DNA of 64,000 nucleotides from Calliphora vicina (Eukaryota > Arthropoda > Insecta > Diptera > Calliphoridae), in assembly GCF_958450345.1 (NCBI RefSeq), contig NC_088783.1:12465701-12529700 (forward strand). The letters are read 5' to 3'. Positions 1 to 11,915 of this stretch are shown in pieces. Within the stretch, counting starts at the first letter, position 1, and the number at the start of each line of letters is the position of its first letter. The position numbers and the translations under genes are program-made. The notes under the pieces were generated by a model. That model was not told the DNA's origin, ran no database searches, and saw only the letters and a program-made list of their open reading frames with translations.

Positions 1-180
1 GGCACATTGAAATTTTGAAAAAATTGTTAAATTTTGAAATTGTGCTCGATCTTGGCCTAATGGGTTGGAAAGCCATCACTTCAGAGAGTTCAGAACTGTT
101 TAGTTTATATTCAGAATTTATTTCAGATCGGAGTAATTTGACTTTTCAAATAGTGAAATTTCACATTTTGTTAAAAGGGG

Positions 181-1606
181 CACATTGAAATTTGGAAAAA
201 ATGGTTAAATTTTGAAATTCTGCTCGATCTAGTCCTAATGGGTTGGAAAGCCATTGCTTCAGAGAGTTCAGAACTGTTTAGTTTATATTCAGAATTTATT
301 TCAGATCGGAGATATATAATTTTCCATATAGTGAAATTTCACATTTTTTTTAAAAGGCGCCCATGGAAATTTGGAAAAAATGGTTAAATTTTGGAATTGT
401 GCTCGATCTAGTCCTAATGAGTTGGAAAGCCATTGCGTCAGAGAGTTCAGAACTGTCAACCGTATATTCAGAATTTATTTCAGATCGGAGATATATAATT
501 TTCCATATAGTGAAATTTCACATTTTTTTAAAAGGGGCACATGGAAATTTGGAAAAAATGGTTAAATTTTGGAATTGTGCTCGATCTAGTCCTAATGGGT
601 TGGAAAGCCATTGCTTCAGAGAGTTCAGAACTGTATAGCTTATATTCAGAATTTATTTCAGATCGGAGTAATTTGTCTTTTCATATAGTGAAGTTTCACA
701 TTTTGTTAAAAGGGGCACATTGAAATTTTGAAAAAATGGTTAAATTTTGAAATTGTGCTCGATCTTGCCCTAATGAGTTGGAAAGCCATCAATTCAGAGA
801 GTTCAGAACTGTTTAGTTTATATTCAGAATTTATTTCAGATCGGAGTAATTTGACTTTTCAAATAGTGAAATTTCACATTTTGTTAAAAGGGGCACATTG
901 AAATTTTGAAAAAATGGTTAAATTTTGAAACTGTGCTCGATATAGTCCTAACGGATTGGAAAGCCATTGCTTCAGAGAGTTCAGAACTGTTCACCGTATA
1001 TTCAGAATTTATTTCAGATCGGAGATATATAATTTTCCATATAGTGAAATTTCACATTTTTTTTAAAAGGGGCACATGGAAATTTTTAAAAAATGGTTAA
1101 ATTTTGGAATTGTGCTCGATCTAGTCCTAATGGGTTGGAAAGCCATTACTTCAGAGAGTTCAGAACTGTATAGTCTATAATCAGAATTTATTTCAGATCG
1201 GATATATATAATTTTCCATATAGTGAAATTTCACATTTTGTTAAAAGGGGCACATTGAAATTTTGAAAAAATGGTTAAATTTTGAAATTGTGCTCGATCT
1301 TGCCCTAATGGGTTGGAAAGACATCACTTCAGAGAGTTCAGAACTGTTTAGTTTATATTCAGAATTTATTTCAGATCGGAGTAATTTGACTTTTCAAATA
1401 GTGAAATTTCACATTTTGTTAAAAGGGGCACATTGAAATTTTGAAAAAATGGGTAAATTTTGAAATTGTGCTCGATCTTGCCCTAATGGAGTGGAAAGCC
1501 ATCACTTCAGAGAGTTCAGAACTGTTTAGTTTATATTCAGAATTTATTTCAGATCGGAGTAATTTGACTTTTCAAATAGTGAAATTTCACATTTTGTTAA
1601 AAGGGG
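181..1606 (+). repeat. Higher-order repeat unit, copy 1 (8 monomers, 1426 bp)
   Basis: Eight consecutive monomers form a composite unit that recurs 1426 bp downstream. The order of monomer types is A A B B A A B B, where A carries the 'atatataatt' variant and B the 'gtaattt' variant. Compared with copy 2, I noticed only a handful of substitutions (for example at about 220, 791, 931 and 1147), which is far less than the divergence between neighbouring monomers. This is the signature of recent unequal exchange acting on the 8-mer. Confidence 0.9.
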
Positions 1607-3032
1607 CACATTGAAATTTGGAAAAAATGGTTAAATTTTGAAATTGTGCTCGATCTAGTCCTAATGGGTTGGAAAGCCATTGCTTCAGAGAGTTCAGAAC
1701 TGTTTAGTTTATATTCAGAATTTATTTCAGATCGGAGATATATAATTTTCCATATAGTGAAATTTCACATTTTTTTTAAAAGGCGCCCATGGAAATTTGG
1801 AAAAAATGGTTAAATTTTGGAATTGTGCTCGATCTAGTCCTAATGAGTTGGAAAGCCATTGCGTCAGAGAGTTCAGAACTGTCAACCGTATATTCAGAAT
1901 TTATTTCAGATCGGAGATATATAATTTTCCATATAGTGAAATTTCACATTTTTTTAAAAGGGGCACATGGAAATTTGGAAAAAATGGTTAAATTTTGGAA
2001 TTGTGCTCGATCTAGTCCTAATGGGTTGGAAAGCCATTGCTTCAGAGAGTTCAGAACTGTATAGCTTATATTCAGAATTTATTTCAGATCGGAGTAATTT
2101 GTCTTTTCATATAGTGAAGTTTCACATTTTGTTAAAAGGGGCACATTGAAATTTTGAAAAAATGGTTAAATTTTGAAATTGTGCTCGATCTTGCCCTAAT
2201 GAGTTGGAAAGCCATCACTTCAGAGAGTTCAGAACTGTTTAGTTTATATTCAGAATTTATTTCAGATCGGAGTAATTTGACTTTTCAAATAGTGAAATTT
2301 CACATTTTGTTAAAAGGGGCACATTGAAATTTTGAAAAAATGGTTAAATTTTGAAATTGTGCTCGATATAGTCCTAACGGATTGGAAAGCCATTGCTTCA
2401 GAGAGTTCAGAACTGTTCACCGTATATTCAGAATTTATTTCAGATCGGAGATATATAATTTTCCATATAGTGAAATTTCACATTTTTTTTAAAAGGGGCA
2501 CATGGAAATTTTTAAAAAATGGTTAAATTTTGGAATTGTGCTCGATCTAGTCCTAATGGGTTGGAAAGCCATTACTTTAGAGAGTTCAGAACTGTATAGT
2601 CTATAATCAGAATTTATTTCAGATCGGATATATATAATTTTCCATATAGTGAAATTTCACATTTTGTTAAAAGGGGCACATTGAAATTTTGAAAAAATGG
2701 TTAAATTTTGAAATTGTGCTCGATCTTGCCCTAATGGGTTGGAAAGACATCACTTCAGAGAGTTCAGAACTGTTTAGTTTATATTCAGAATTTATTTCAG
2801 ATCGGAGTAATTTGACTTTTCAAATAGTGAAATTTCACATTTTGTTAAAAGGGGCACATTGAAATTTTGAAAAAATGGGTAAATTTTGAAATTGTGCTCG
2901 ATCTTGCCCTAATGGAGTGGAAAGCCATCACTTCAGAGAGTTCAGAACTGTTTAGTATATATTCAGAATTTATTTCAGATCGGAGTAATTTGACTTTTCA
3001 AATAGTGAAATTTCACATTTTGTTAAAAGGGG
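1607..3032 (+). repeat. Higher-order repeat unit, copy 2 (8 monomers, 1426 bp)
   Basis: Register-perfect repeat of 181-1606, with the same truncations, the same monomer order and the same private variants (the 'ggcgcccatgg' start at 1780-1790, the 'tcggatatatat' variant near 2625). A third, partial and less regular resemblance starts near 4059-4240, where the 'ggcgcccatgg' monomer variant returns. Confidence 0.9.
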
Positions 3033-3516
3033 CACATTGTAATTTTGAAAAAATGGTTAAATTTTGAAATTGTGCTCGATATAGTCCTAACGGATTGGAA
3101 AGCCATTACTTCAGAGAGTTCAGAACTGTTCACCGTATATTCAGAATTTATTTCAGATCGGAGATATATAATTTTCCATATAGTGAAATTTCACATTTTT
3201 TTAAATTGTGCTCGATCTTGCCCTAATGGAGTGGAAAGCCATCACTTCAGAGAGTTCAGAACTGTTTAGTATATATTCAGAATTTATTTCAGATCGGAGT
3301 AATTTGACTTTTCAAATAGTGAAATTTCACATTTTGTTAAAAGGGGCACATTGTAATTTTGAAAAAATGGTTAAATTTTGAAATTGTGCTCGATATAGTC
3401 CTAACGGATTGGAAAGCCATTACTTCAGAGAGTTCAGAACTGTTCACCGTATATTCAGAATTTATTTCAGATCGGAGATATATAATTTTCCATATAGTGA
3501 AATTTCACATTTTTTT
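2889..3516 (+). repeat. 314-bp tandem duplication inside the satellite
   Basis: The segment 2889-3202 is repeated at 3203-3516 with an offset of 314 bp (1.76 monomers). The joint at about 3202 fuses a poly-T run to 'aaattgtgctcg', leaving a monomer truncated by about 40 bp. Because 314 is not a multiple of 178, the event was an out-of-register duplication rather than equal-register unequal crossing-over. Confidence 0.88.
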
Positions 3517-4684
3517 AAAAGGGGCACATGGAAATTTGGAAAAAATGGTTAAATTTTGGAATTGTGCTCGATCTAGTCCTAATGGGTTGGAAAGCCATTG
3601 CTTCAGAGAGTTCCGAACTGTTTAGTTTATATTCAGAATTTATTTCAGATCGGAGTAATTTGACTTTTCAAATAGTGAAATTTCACATTTTGTTAAAAGG
3701 GGCACATTGAAATTTTGAAAAAATGGTTAAATTTTGAAACTGTGCTCGATCTTGCCCTAATGGGTTGGAAAGCCATCACTTCAGAGAGTTCAGAACTGTT
3801 TAGTTTATATTCAGAATTTATTTCAGATCGGAGTAATATGACTTTTCAAATAGTGAAATTTCACATTTTGTTACAAGGGGCACATTGATATTTGGAAAAA
3901 ATGGTTGAATTTTGGAATTGTGCTCGATCTAGTCCTAATGGGTTGGAAAGCCATTACTTCAGAGCGTTCATAACTGTTTAGTTTATATTCAGAATTTATT
4001 TCAGATCGGAGTAATTTTACTTTTCAAATAGTGAAATTTCACATTTTGTTAAAAGGGGCACATTGAAATTTTAAAAAAATGGTTAAATTTTGAAATTGTG
4101 CTCGATATAGTCTTAATGGATTGGAAAGCCATTGCTACAGAGAGTTCAGAACTGTTCACCGTATATTCAGAATTTATTTCAGATCGGAGATATATAATTT
4201 TCCATATAGTGAAATTTCACATTTTTTTTAAAAGGCGCCCATGGAAATTTGGAAAAAATGGTTAAATTTTGGAATTGTGCTCGATCTAGTCCTAATGAGT
4301 TGGAAAGCCATTGCGTCAGAGAGTTCAGAACTGTCAACCGTATATTCAGAATTTATTTCAGATCGGAGATATATAATTTTCCATATAGTGAAATTTCACA
4401 TTTTTTTAAAAGGGGCACATGGAAATTTGGAAAAAATGGTTAAATTTTGGAATTGTGCTCGATCTAGTCCTAATGGGTTGGAAAGCCATTGCTTCAGAGA
4501 GTTCAGAACTGTATGGCTTATATTCAGAATTTATTTCAGATCGCAGTAATTTGTCTTTTCATATAGTGAAGTTTCACATTTTGTTAAAAGGGGCACATTG
4601 AAATTTTGAAAAAATGGTTAAATTTTGAAATTGTGCTCGATCTTGCCCTAATGGGTTGGAAAGCCATCACTTCAGAGAGTTCAG

Positions 4685-4695
4685 AACTGAACATT
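4685..4695 (+). other. Deletion joint in satellite monomer
   Basis: The text jumps from 'ttcagaactg' straight to 'aacattgaaattttg', so roughly the last half of a monomer is missing. The register resumes normally downstream. Confidence 0.8.
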
Positions 4696-5724
4696 GAAAT
4701 TTTGAAAAAATGGTTAAATTTTGAAATTGTGCTCGATCTAGTCCTAATGGATTGGAAAGCCATTACTTCAGAGAGTTCAGAACTGTTCACCGTATATTCA
4801 AAATTTATTTCAGATCGGAGATATATAATTTTCCATATAGTGAAATTTCACATTTTTTTTAAAAGGGGCACATGGAAATTTGGAAAAAATGGTTAAATTT
4901 TGGAATTGTGCTCGATCTAGTCCTAATGGGTTGGAAAGCCATTACTTCAGAGAGTTCAGAACTGTTCACCGTATATCCAGAATTTATTTCAGATCGGAGA
5001 TATATAATTTTCCATATAGTGAAATTTCACATTTTTTTTAAAAGGGGCACATGGAAATTTGGAAAAAATGGTTAAATTTTGGAATTGTGCTCGATCTAGT
5101 CCTAATGGGTTGGAAAGCCATTGCGTCAGAAAGTTCAGAACTGTCAACCGTATATTCAGAATTTATTTCAGATCGGAGATATATAATTTTCCAAATAGTG
5201 AAATTTCACATTTTTTAAAAGGGGCACATGGAAATTTGGAAAAAATGGTTAAATTTTGGAATTGTGCTCGATCTCGTCCTAATGGGTTGGAAAGCCATTG
5301 CTTCAGAGAGTTCAGAACTGTATGGCTTATATTCAGAATTTATTTCAGATCGGAGTAATTTGTCTTTTCATATAGTGAAGTTTCACATTTTGTTAAAAGG
5401 GGCACATTGAAATTTTGAAAAAATGGTTAAATTTTGAAATTGTGCTGGATCTTGCCCTAATGGGTTGGAAAGCCATCACTTCAGAGAGTTCAGAACTGTT
5501 TAGTTTATATTCAGAATTTATTTCAGATCGGAGTAATTTGACTTTTCAAATAGTGAATTTCACATTTTGTTAAAAGGGGCACATTGAAATTTTGAAAAAA
5601 TGGTTAAATTTTGAAATTGTGCTCGATCTAGTCCTAATGGATTGGAAAGCCATTACTTCAGAGAGTTCAGAACTGTTCACCGTATATTCAGAAATTATTT
5701 CAGATCAGAGTAATTTGACCTTTT

Positions 5725-5746
5725 ATATAGTGAAATTTCACTATAT
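5725..5746. repeat. Polarity-switch point of the satellite (22-bp perfect palindrome)
   Basis: The sequence at 5725-5746 equals its own reverse complement (core GTGAAATTTCAC, flanked by atata/tatat). Left of the centre (5735/5736) the monomers read forward; right of it they read in reverse. The 12-bp core is present in every monomer, so the inversion joint sits exactly on an internal dyad of the unit. Confidence 0.95.
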
Positions 5747-8700
5747 GGAAAATTATATATCTCCGATCTGAAATAAATTCTGAATATACGGTTGACAGTT
5801 CTGAACTCTCTGACGCAATGCCTTTCCAACTCATTAGGACTAGCTCGAGCACAATTTCAAAATTTAACCATTTTTTCCAAATTTCCATGTGCCCCTTTTA
5901 AAAAAAATGTGAAATTTCACTATATGGAAAATTATATATCTCCGATCTGAAATAAATTCTGAATATACGGTGAACAGTTCTGAACTCTCTGAAGTAATGG
6001 CTTTCCAATCCATTAGGACTAGATCGAGCACAATTTCAAAATTTAACCATTTTTTCAAAATTACAATGTGCCCCTTTTAACAAAATGTGAAATTTCACTA
6101 TTTGAAAAGTCAAATTACTCCGATCTGAAATAAATTCTGAATATAGACTATACAGTTCTGAACTCTCTGAAGAAATGGCTTTCCAACTCGTTAGGACTAG
6201 ATCGAGCACAATTCCAAAATTTAACCATTTTTTCCAAATTTCCATGTGCCCCTTTTAAAAAAATGTGAAATTTCACTATATGGAAAATTATATATCTCCG
6301 ATCTGAAATAAATTCTGAATATACGGTGAACAGTTCTGAACTCTCTGAAGTAATGGCTTTCCAATCCATTAGGACTAGATCGAGCACAATTTCAAAATTT
6401 AACCATTTTTTCAAAATTTCAATGTGCCCCTTTTAGCAAAATGTGAAATTTCACTATTTGAAAAGTCAAATTACTCCGATCTGAAATAAATTCTGAATAT
6501 AGACTATACAGTTCTGAACTCTCTGAAGAAATGGCTTTCCAACTCATTAGGACTAGATCGAGCACAATTTCAAAATTTAACTATTTTTTCAAAATTTCAA
6601 TGTGCCCCTTTTAACAAAATGTGAAATTTCACTATTTGAAAAGTCAAATTACTCCGATCTGAAATAAATTCTGAATATAAGCTATACAGTTCTGAACTCT
6701 CTGAAGCAATGGCTTTCCAACCCATTAGGACTAGATCGAGCACAATTCCAAAATTTAACCATTTTTTCCAAATTTCAATGTGCCCCTTGTAACAAAATGT
6801 GAAATTTCACTATTTGAAAAGTCATATTACTCCGATCTGAAATAAATTCTGAATATAAACTAAACAGTTCTGAACTCTCTGAAGTGATGGCTTTCCAACC
6901 CATTAGGGCAAGATCGAGCACAATTTCAAAATTTAACCATTTATTCAAAATTTCAATGTGCCCCTTTTAACAAAATGTGAAATTTCACTATTTGAAAAGT
7001 CAAATTACTCCGATCTGAAATAAATTCTGAATATAAACTAAACAGTTCTGAACTCTCTGAAGTGATGGCTTTCCAACCCATTAGGGCAAGATCGAGCACA
7101 ATTTCAAAATTTAACCATTTTTTCAAAATTTCAATGTGCCCCTTTTAACAAAATGTGAAACTTCACTATTTGAAAAGACAAATTACTCCGATGTGAAATA
7201 AATTCTGAATATAAGCTATACAGTTCTGAACTCTTTGAAGCAATGGCTTTCCAACCCATTAGGACTAGATCGAGCACAATGCCAAAATTTAACCATTTTT
7301 TCCAAATTTCCATGTGCCCCTTTTAAAAAAATGTGAAATTTCACTATATGGAAAATTATATATCTCCGATCTGAAATAAATTCTGAATATACGGTGAACA
7401 GTTCTGAACTCTCTGAAGTGATGGCTTTCCAACCCATTAGGGCAAGATCGAGCACAATTTCAAAATTTAACCATTTTTTCAAAATTTCAATGTGCCCCTT
7501 TTAACAAAATGTGAAATTTCACTATTTGAAAAGTCAAATTACTCCGATCTGAAATAAATTCTGAATATAGACTATACAGTTCTGAACTCTCTGAAGAAAT
7601 CGCTTTCCAACTCATTAGGACTAGATCGAGCACAATTCCAAAATTTAACCATTTTTTCAAAATTTCAATGTGCCCCTTTTAACAAAATGTGAAATTTCAC
7701 TATTTGAAAAGTCAAATTACTCCGATCTGAAATAAATTCTGAATATAAACTAAACAGTTCTGAACTCTCTGAAGTGATGGCTTTCCAACTCATTAGGGCA
7801 AGATCGAGCACAATTTCAAAATTTAACAATTTTTTCAAAATTTCAATGTGCCCCTTTTAACAAAATGTGAAATTTCACTATATGGAAAATTATATATCTC
7901 CGATCTGAAATAAATTCTGAATATAGACTATACAGTTCTGAACTCTCTGAAGTAATGGCTTTCCAACCCATTAGGACTAGATCGAGCACAATTCCAAAAT
8001 TTAACCATTTTTTCCAAATTTCCCTTTTAAAAAAAATGTGAAATTTCACTATATGGAAAATTATATATCTCCGATCTGAAATAAATTCTGAATATACGGT
8101 GAACAGTTCTGAACTCTCTGAAGTGATGGCTTTCCACTCCATTAGGGCAAGATCTAGCACAATTTCAAAATTTAACCATTTTTTCAAAATTTCAATGTGC
8201 CCCTTTTAACAAAATGTGAAATTTCACTATTTGAAAAGTCAAATTACTCCGATCTGAAATAAATTCTGAATATAAACTAAACAGTTCTGAACTCTCTGAA
8301 GTGATGGCTTTCCAACCCATTAGGGCAAGATCGAGCACAATTTCAAAATTTAACCATTTTTTCAAAATTTCAATGTGCAACTTTTAACAAAATGTGAAAT
8401 TTCACTATATGGAAAATTATATATCTCCGATCTGAAATAAATTCTGAAGATAAACTAAACAGTTCTGAACTCTCTGAAGTGATGGCTTTCCAACCCATTA
8501 GGGCAAGATCGAGCACAATTTCAAAATTTAACCATTTTTTCAATATTTCAATGTGCCCCTTTTAACAAAATGTGAAACTTCACTATTTGAAAAGACAAAT
8601 TACTCCGATCTGAAATAAATTCTGAATATAAGCTATACAGTTCTGAACTCTCTGAAGCAATGGCTTTCCAACCCATTAGGACTAGATCGAGCACAATTCC

Positions 8701-11565
8701 AAAATTTAACCATTTTTTCAAAATTTCAATGTGCCCCTTTTAACAAAATGTGAAACTTCACTATTTGAAAAGACAAATTACTCCGATGTGAAATAAATTC
8801 TGAATATAAGCTATACAGTTCTGAACTCTCTGAAGCAATGGCTTTCCAACCCATTAGGACTAGATCGAGCACAATTCCAAAATTTAACCATTTTTTCCAA
8901 ATTTCCATGTGCCCCTTTTAAAAAAATGTGAAATTTCACTATATGGAAAATTATATATCTCCGATCTGAAATAAATTCTGAATATACGGTGAACAGTTCT
9001 GAACTCTCTGAAGTGATGGCTTTCCAACCCATTAGGGCAAGATCGAGCACAATTTCAAAATTTAACCATTTTTTCAAAATTTCAATGTGCCCCTTTTAAC
9101 AAATTTCACTATTTGAAAAGTCAAATTACTCCGATCTGAAATAAATTCTGAATATAAACTAAACAGTTCTGAACTCTCTGAAGTGATGGCTTTCCAACTC
9201 ATTAGGGCAAGATCGAGCACAATTTCAAAATTTAACCATTTTTTCAAAATTTCAATGTGCCCCTTTTAACAAAATGTGAAATTTCACTATATGGAAAATT
9301 ATATATCTCCGATCTGAAATAAATTCTGAATATAGACTATACAGTTCTGAACTCTCTGAAGTAATGGCTTTCCAACCCATTAGGGCAAGATCGAGCACAA
9401 TTTCAAAATTTAACCATTTTTTCAAAATTTCAATGTGCAACTTTTAACAAAATGTGAAATTTCACTATATGGAAAATTATATATCTCCGATCTGAAATAA
9501 ATTCTGAAGATAAACTAAACAGTTCTGAACTCTCTGAAGTGATGGCTTTCCAACCCATTAGGGCAAGATCGAGCACAATTTCAAAATTTAACCATTTTTT
9601 CAAAATTTCAATGTGCCCCTTTTAACAAAATGTGAAACTTCACTATTTGAAAAGACAAATTACTCCGATCTGAAATAAATTCTGAATATAAGCTATACAG
9701 TTCTGAACTCTCTGAAGCAATGGCTTTCCAACCCATTAGGACTAGATCGAGCACAATTCCAAAATTTAACCATTTTTTCCAAATTTCCATGTGCCCCTTT
9801 TAAAAAAATGTGAAATTTCACTATATGGAAAATTATATATCTCCGATCTGAAATAAATTCTGAATATACGGTGAACAGTTCTGAACTCTCTGAAGCAATG
9901 GCTTTCCAACCCATTAGGGCAAGATCGAGCACAATTTCAAAATTTAACCATTTATTCAAAATTTCAATGTGCCCCTTTTAACAAAATGTGAAATTTCACT
10001 ATTTGAAAAGTCAAATTACTCCGATCTGAAATAAATTCTGAATATAAACTAAACAGTTCTGAACTCTCTGAAGTGATGGCTTTCCAACCCATTAGGACTA
10101 GATCGAGCACAATTCCAAAATTTAACCATTTTTTCCAAATTTCAATGTGCCCCTTTTAGCAAAATGTGAAATTTCACTATTTGAAAAGTCAAATTACTCC
10201 GATCTGAAATAAATTCTGAATATAGACTATACAGTTCTGAACTCTCTGAAGAAATGGCTTTCCAACTCATTAGGACTAGATCGAGCACAATTTCAAAATT
10301 TAACCATTTTTTCAAAATTTCAATGTGCCCCTTTTAACAAAATGTGAAATTTCACTATTTGAAAAGTCAAATTACTCCGATCTGAAATAAATTCTGAATA
10401 TAAACTAAACAGTTCTGAACTCTCTGAAGTGATGGCTTTCCAACCCATTAGGGCAAGATCGAGCACAATTTCAAAATTTAACCATTTATTCAAAATTTCA
10501 ATGTGCCCCTTTTAACAAAATGTGAAATTTCACTATTTGAAAAGTCAAATTACTCCGATCTGAAATAAATTCTGAATATAAACTAAACAGTTCTGAACTC
10601 TCTGAAGTGATGGCTTTCCAACCCATTAGGGCAAGATCGAGCACAATTTCAAAATTTAACCATTTTTTCAAAATTTCAATGTGCCCCTTTTAACAAAATG
10701 TGAAACTTCACTATTTGAAAAGACAAATTACTCCGATGTGAAATAAATTCTGAATATAAGCTATACAGTTCTGAACTCTCTGAAGCAATGGCTTTCCAAC
10801 CCATTAGGACTAGATCGAGCACAATTCCAAAATTTAACCATTTTTTCCAAATTTCCATGTGCCCCTTTTAAAAAAATGTGAAATTTCACTATATGGAAAA
10901 TTATATATCTCCGATCTGAAATAAATTCTGAATATACGGTGAACAGTTCTGAACTCTCTGAAGTGATGGCTTTCCAACCCATTAGGGCAAGATCGAGCAC
11001 AATTTCAAAATTTAACCATTTTTTCAAAATTTCAATGTGCCCCTTTTAACAAAATGTGAAATTTCACTATTTGAAAAGTCAAATTACTCCGATCTGAAAT
11101 AAATTCTGAATATAAACTAAACAGTTCTGAACTCTCTGAAGTGATGGCTTTCCAACCCATTAGGGCAAGATCGAGCATAATTTCAAAATTTAACCATTTT
11201 TTCAAAATTTCAATGTGCCCCTTTTAACAAAATGTGAAACTTCACTATTTGAAAAGACAAATTACTCCGATCTGAAATAAATTCTGAATATAAGCTATAC
11301 AGTTCTGAACTCTCTGAAGCAATGGCTTTCCAACCCATTAGGACTAGATCGAGCACAATTCCAAAATTTAACCATTTTTTCCAAATTTCCATGTGCCCCT
11401 TTTAAAAAAATGTGAAATTTCACTATATGGAAAATTATATATCTCCGATCTGAAATAAATTCTGAATATACGGTGAACAGTTCTGAACTCTCTGAAGCAA
11501 TGGCTTTCCAATCCATTAGGACTATATCGAGCACAATTTCAAAATTTAACCATTTTTTCAAAATT
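5736..11565 (-). repeat. Satellite array, inverted half (~33 monomers)
   Basis: The same monomer on the reverse strand, with the marker block now reading 'aatgtgcccctttt'. Local block duplications are visible. The variant 'gtgcaacttttaac' near 8372 recurs 1060 bp later near 9432 together with 'ctgaagataaac'. The block at 8726-9077 recurs at 10676-11027, and 9608-9959 recurs at 11210-11561. No single 1426-bp higher-order unit dominates here, unlike the forward half. Small in-unit deletions occur near 8020 and 9100. Confidence 0.96.
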
Positions 11566-11915
11566 TCAATGTGCCCCTTTTAACAAAATGTGAAATTTCA
11601 CTATTTTAAAAGTGTAATTACTCCGATCTGAAATAAATTCTAAATATATGCTAAACAGTTCTGAACTCTCTGAAGTAATGGCATTCCACCGTATTAGGGC
11701 AAGATCGAGCACAGTTCCAAAATTTAACCATTTTTTCCAAATTTCCATCTGCCCTTTTAACAAAATGCGAAATTTCACTATTTTTAAATTAATATGAAAA
11801 AAATTCTGAATGTAAACTGTACATTTCTGAAATCAAGACTTTCCACCTTATTATGACTAGTTTTACCAAAATTTAGAATTTTTTAATTTTTTTTCATGTC
11901 CATGTGTCTCTCATG
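11566..11915 (-). repeat. Decayed edge of the satellite array
   Basis: The monomer at 11566-11778 already carries many private substitutions ('aagtgtaattactcc', 'ggcattccaccg'). The next partial unit (about 11779-11915) is barely recognisable, keeping 'aaattctgaatgtaaactg', 'cagaac'-like and 'ttattatgactag' remnants with deletions. Beyond about 11915 no monomer similarity remains. Increasing divergence toward an array edge is the expected result of reduced homogenisation there. Confidence 0.85.

Larger units (their letters stand above)
1..5735 (+). repeat. Satellite array, forward half (about 178-bp monomer, ~32 copies)
   Basis: Head-to-tail monomers are marked by the recurring block 'ggggcacattgaaa' at 3, 181, 360, 538, 716, 894, 1073, 1251, 1429 and 1607, so the period is 178-179 bp. 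Two monomer types alternate. One carries 'ggagatatataattttcc', the other 'ggagtaatttgacttttc'. Each monomer holds two dyads, GTGAAATTTCAC and AGTTCaGAACT. The array begins before the window, so its full length is unknown. Open frames of 60-114 codons recur but shift register between monomers (178 is not a multiple of 3), so it is not read as coding. A pericentromeric or other heterochromatic location is inference. Confidence 0.97.

Noticed and set aside
1..11565. CENP-B box in the satellite
   Set aside because: The nearest match ('gggttggaaagcc') keeps only the TTGGAA part of the box; the flanking CGTT/CGGGA positions are absent.
1..11565. CRISPR array
   Set aside because: Direct repeats are long monomers without unique spacers, in a eukaryotic context.
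363..11778. Many 60-114-codon open frames across the satellite (for example MEIWKKWLNF...)
   Set aside because: They are the same monomer read in rotating frames. The 178-bp period is not a multiple of 3, so frames change register between units, and they occur on both array orientations. No signal beyond the repeat itself supports translation.
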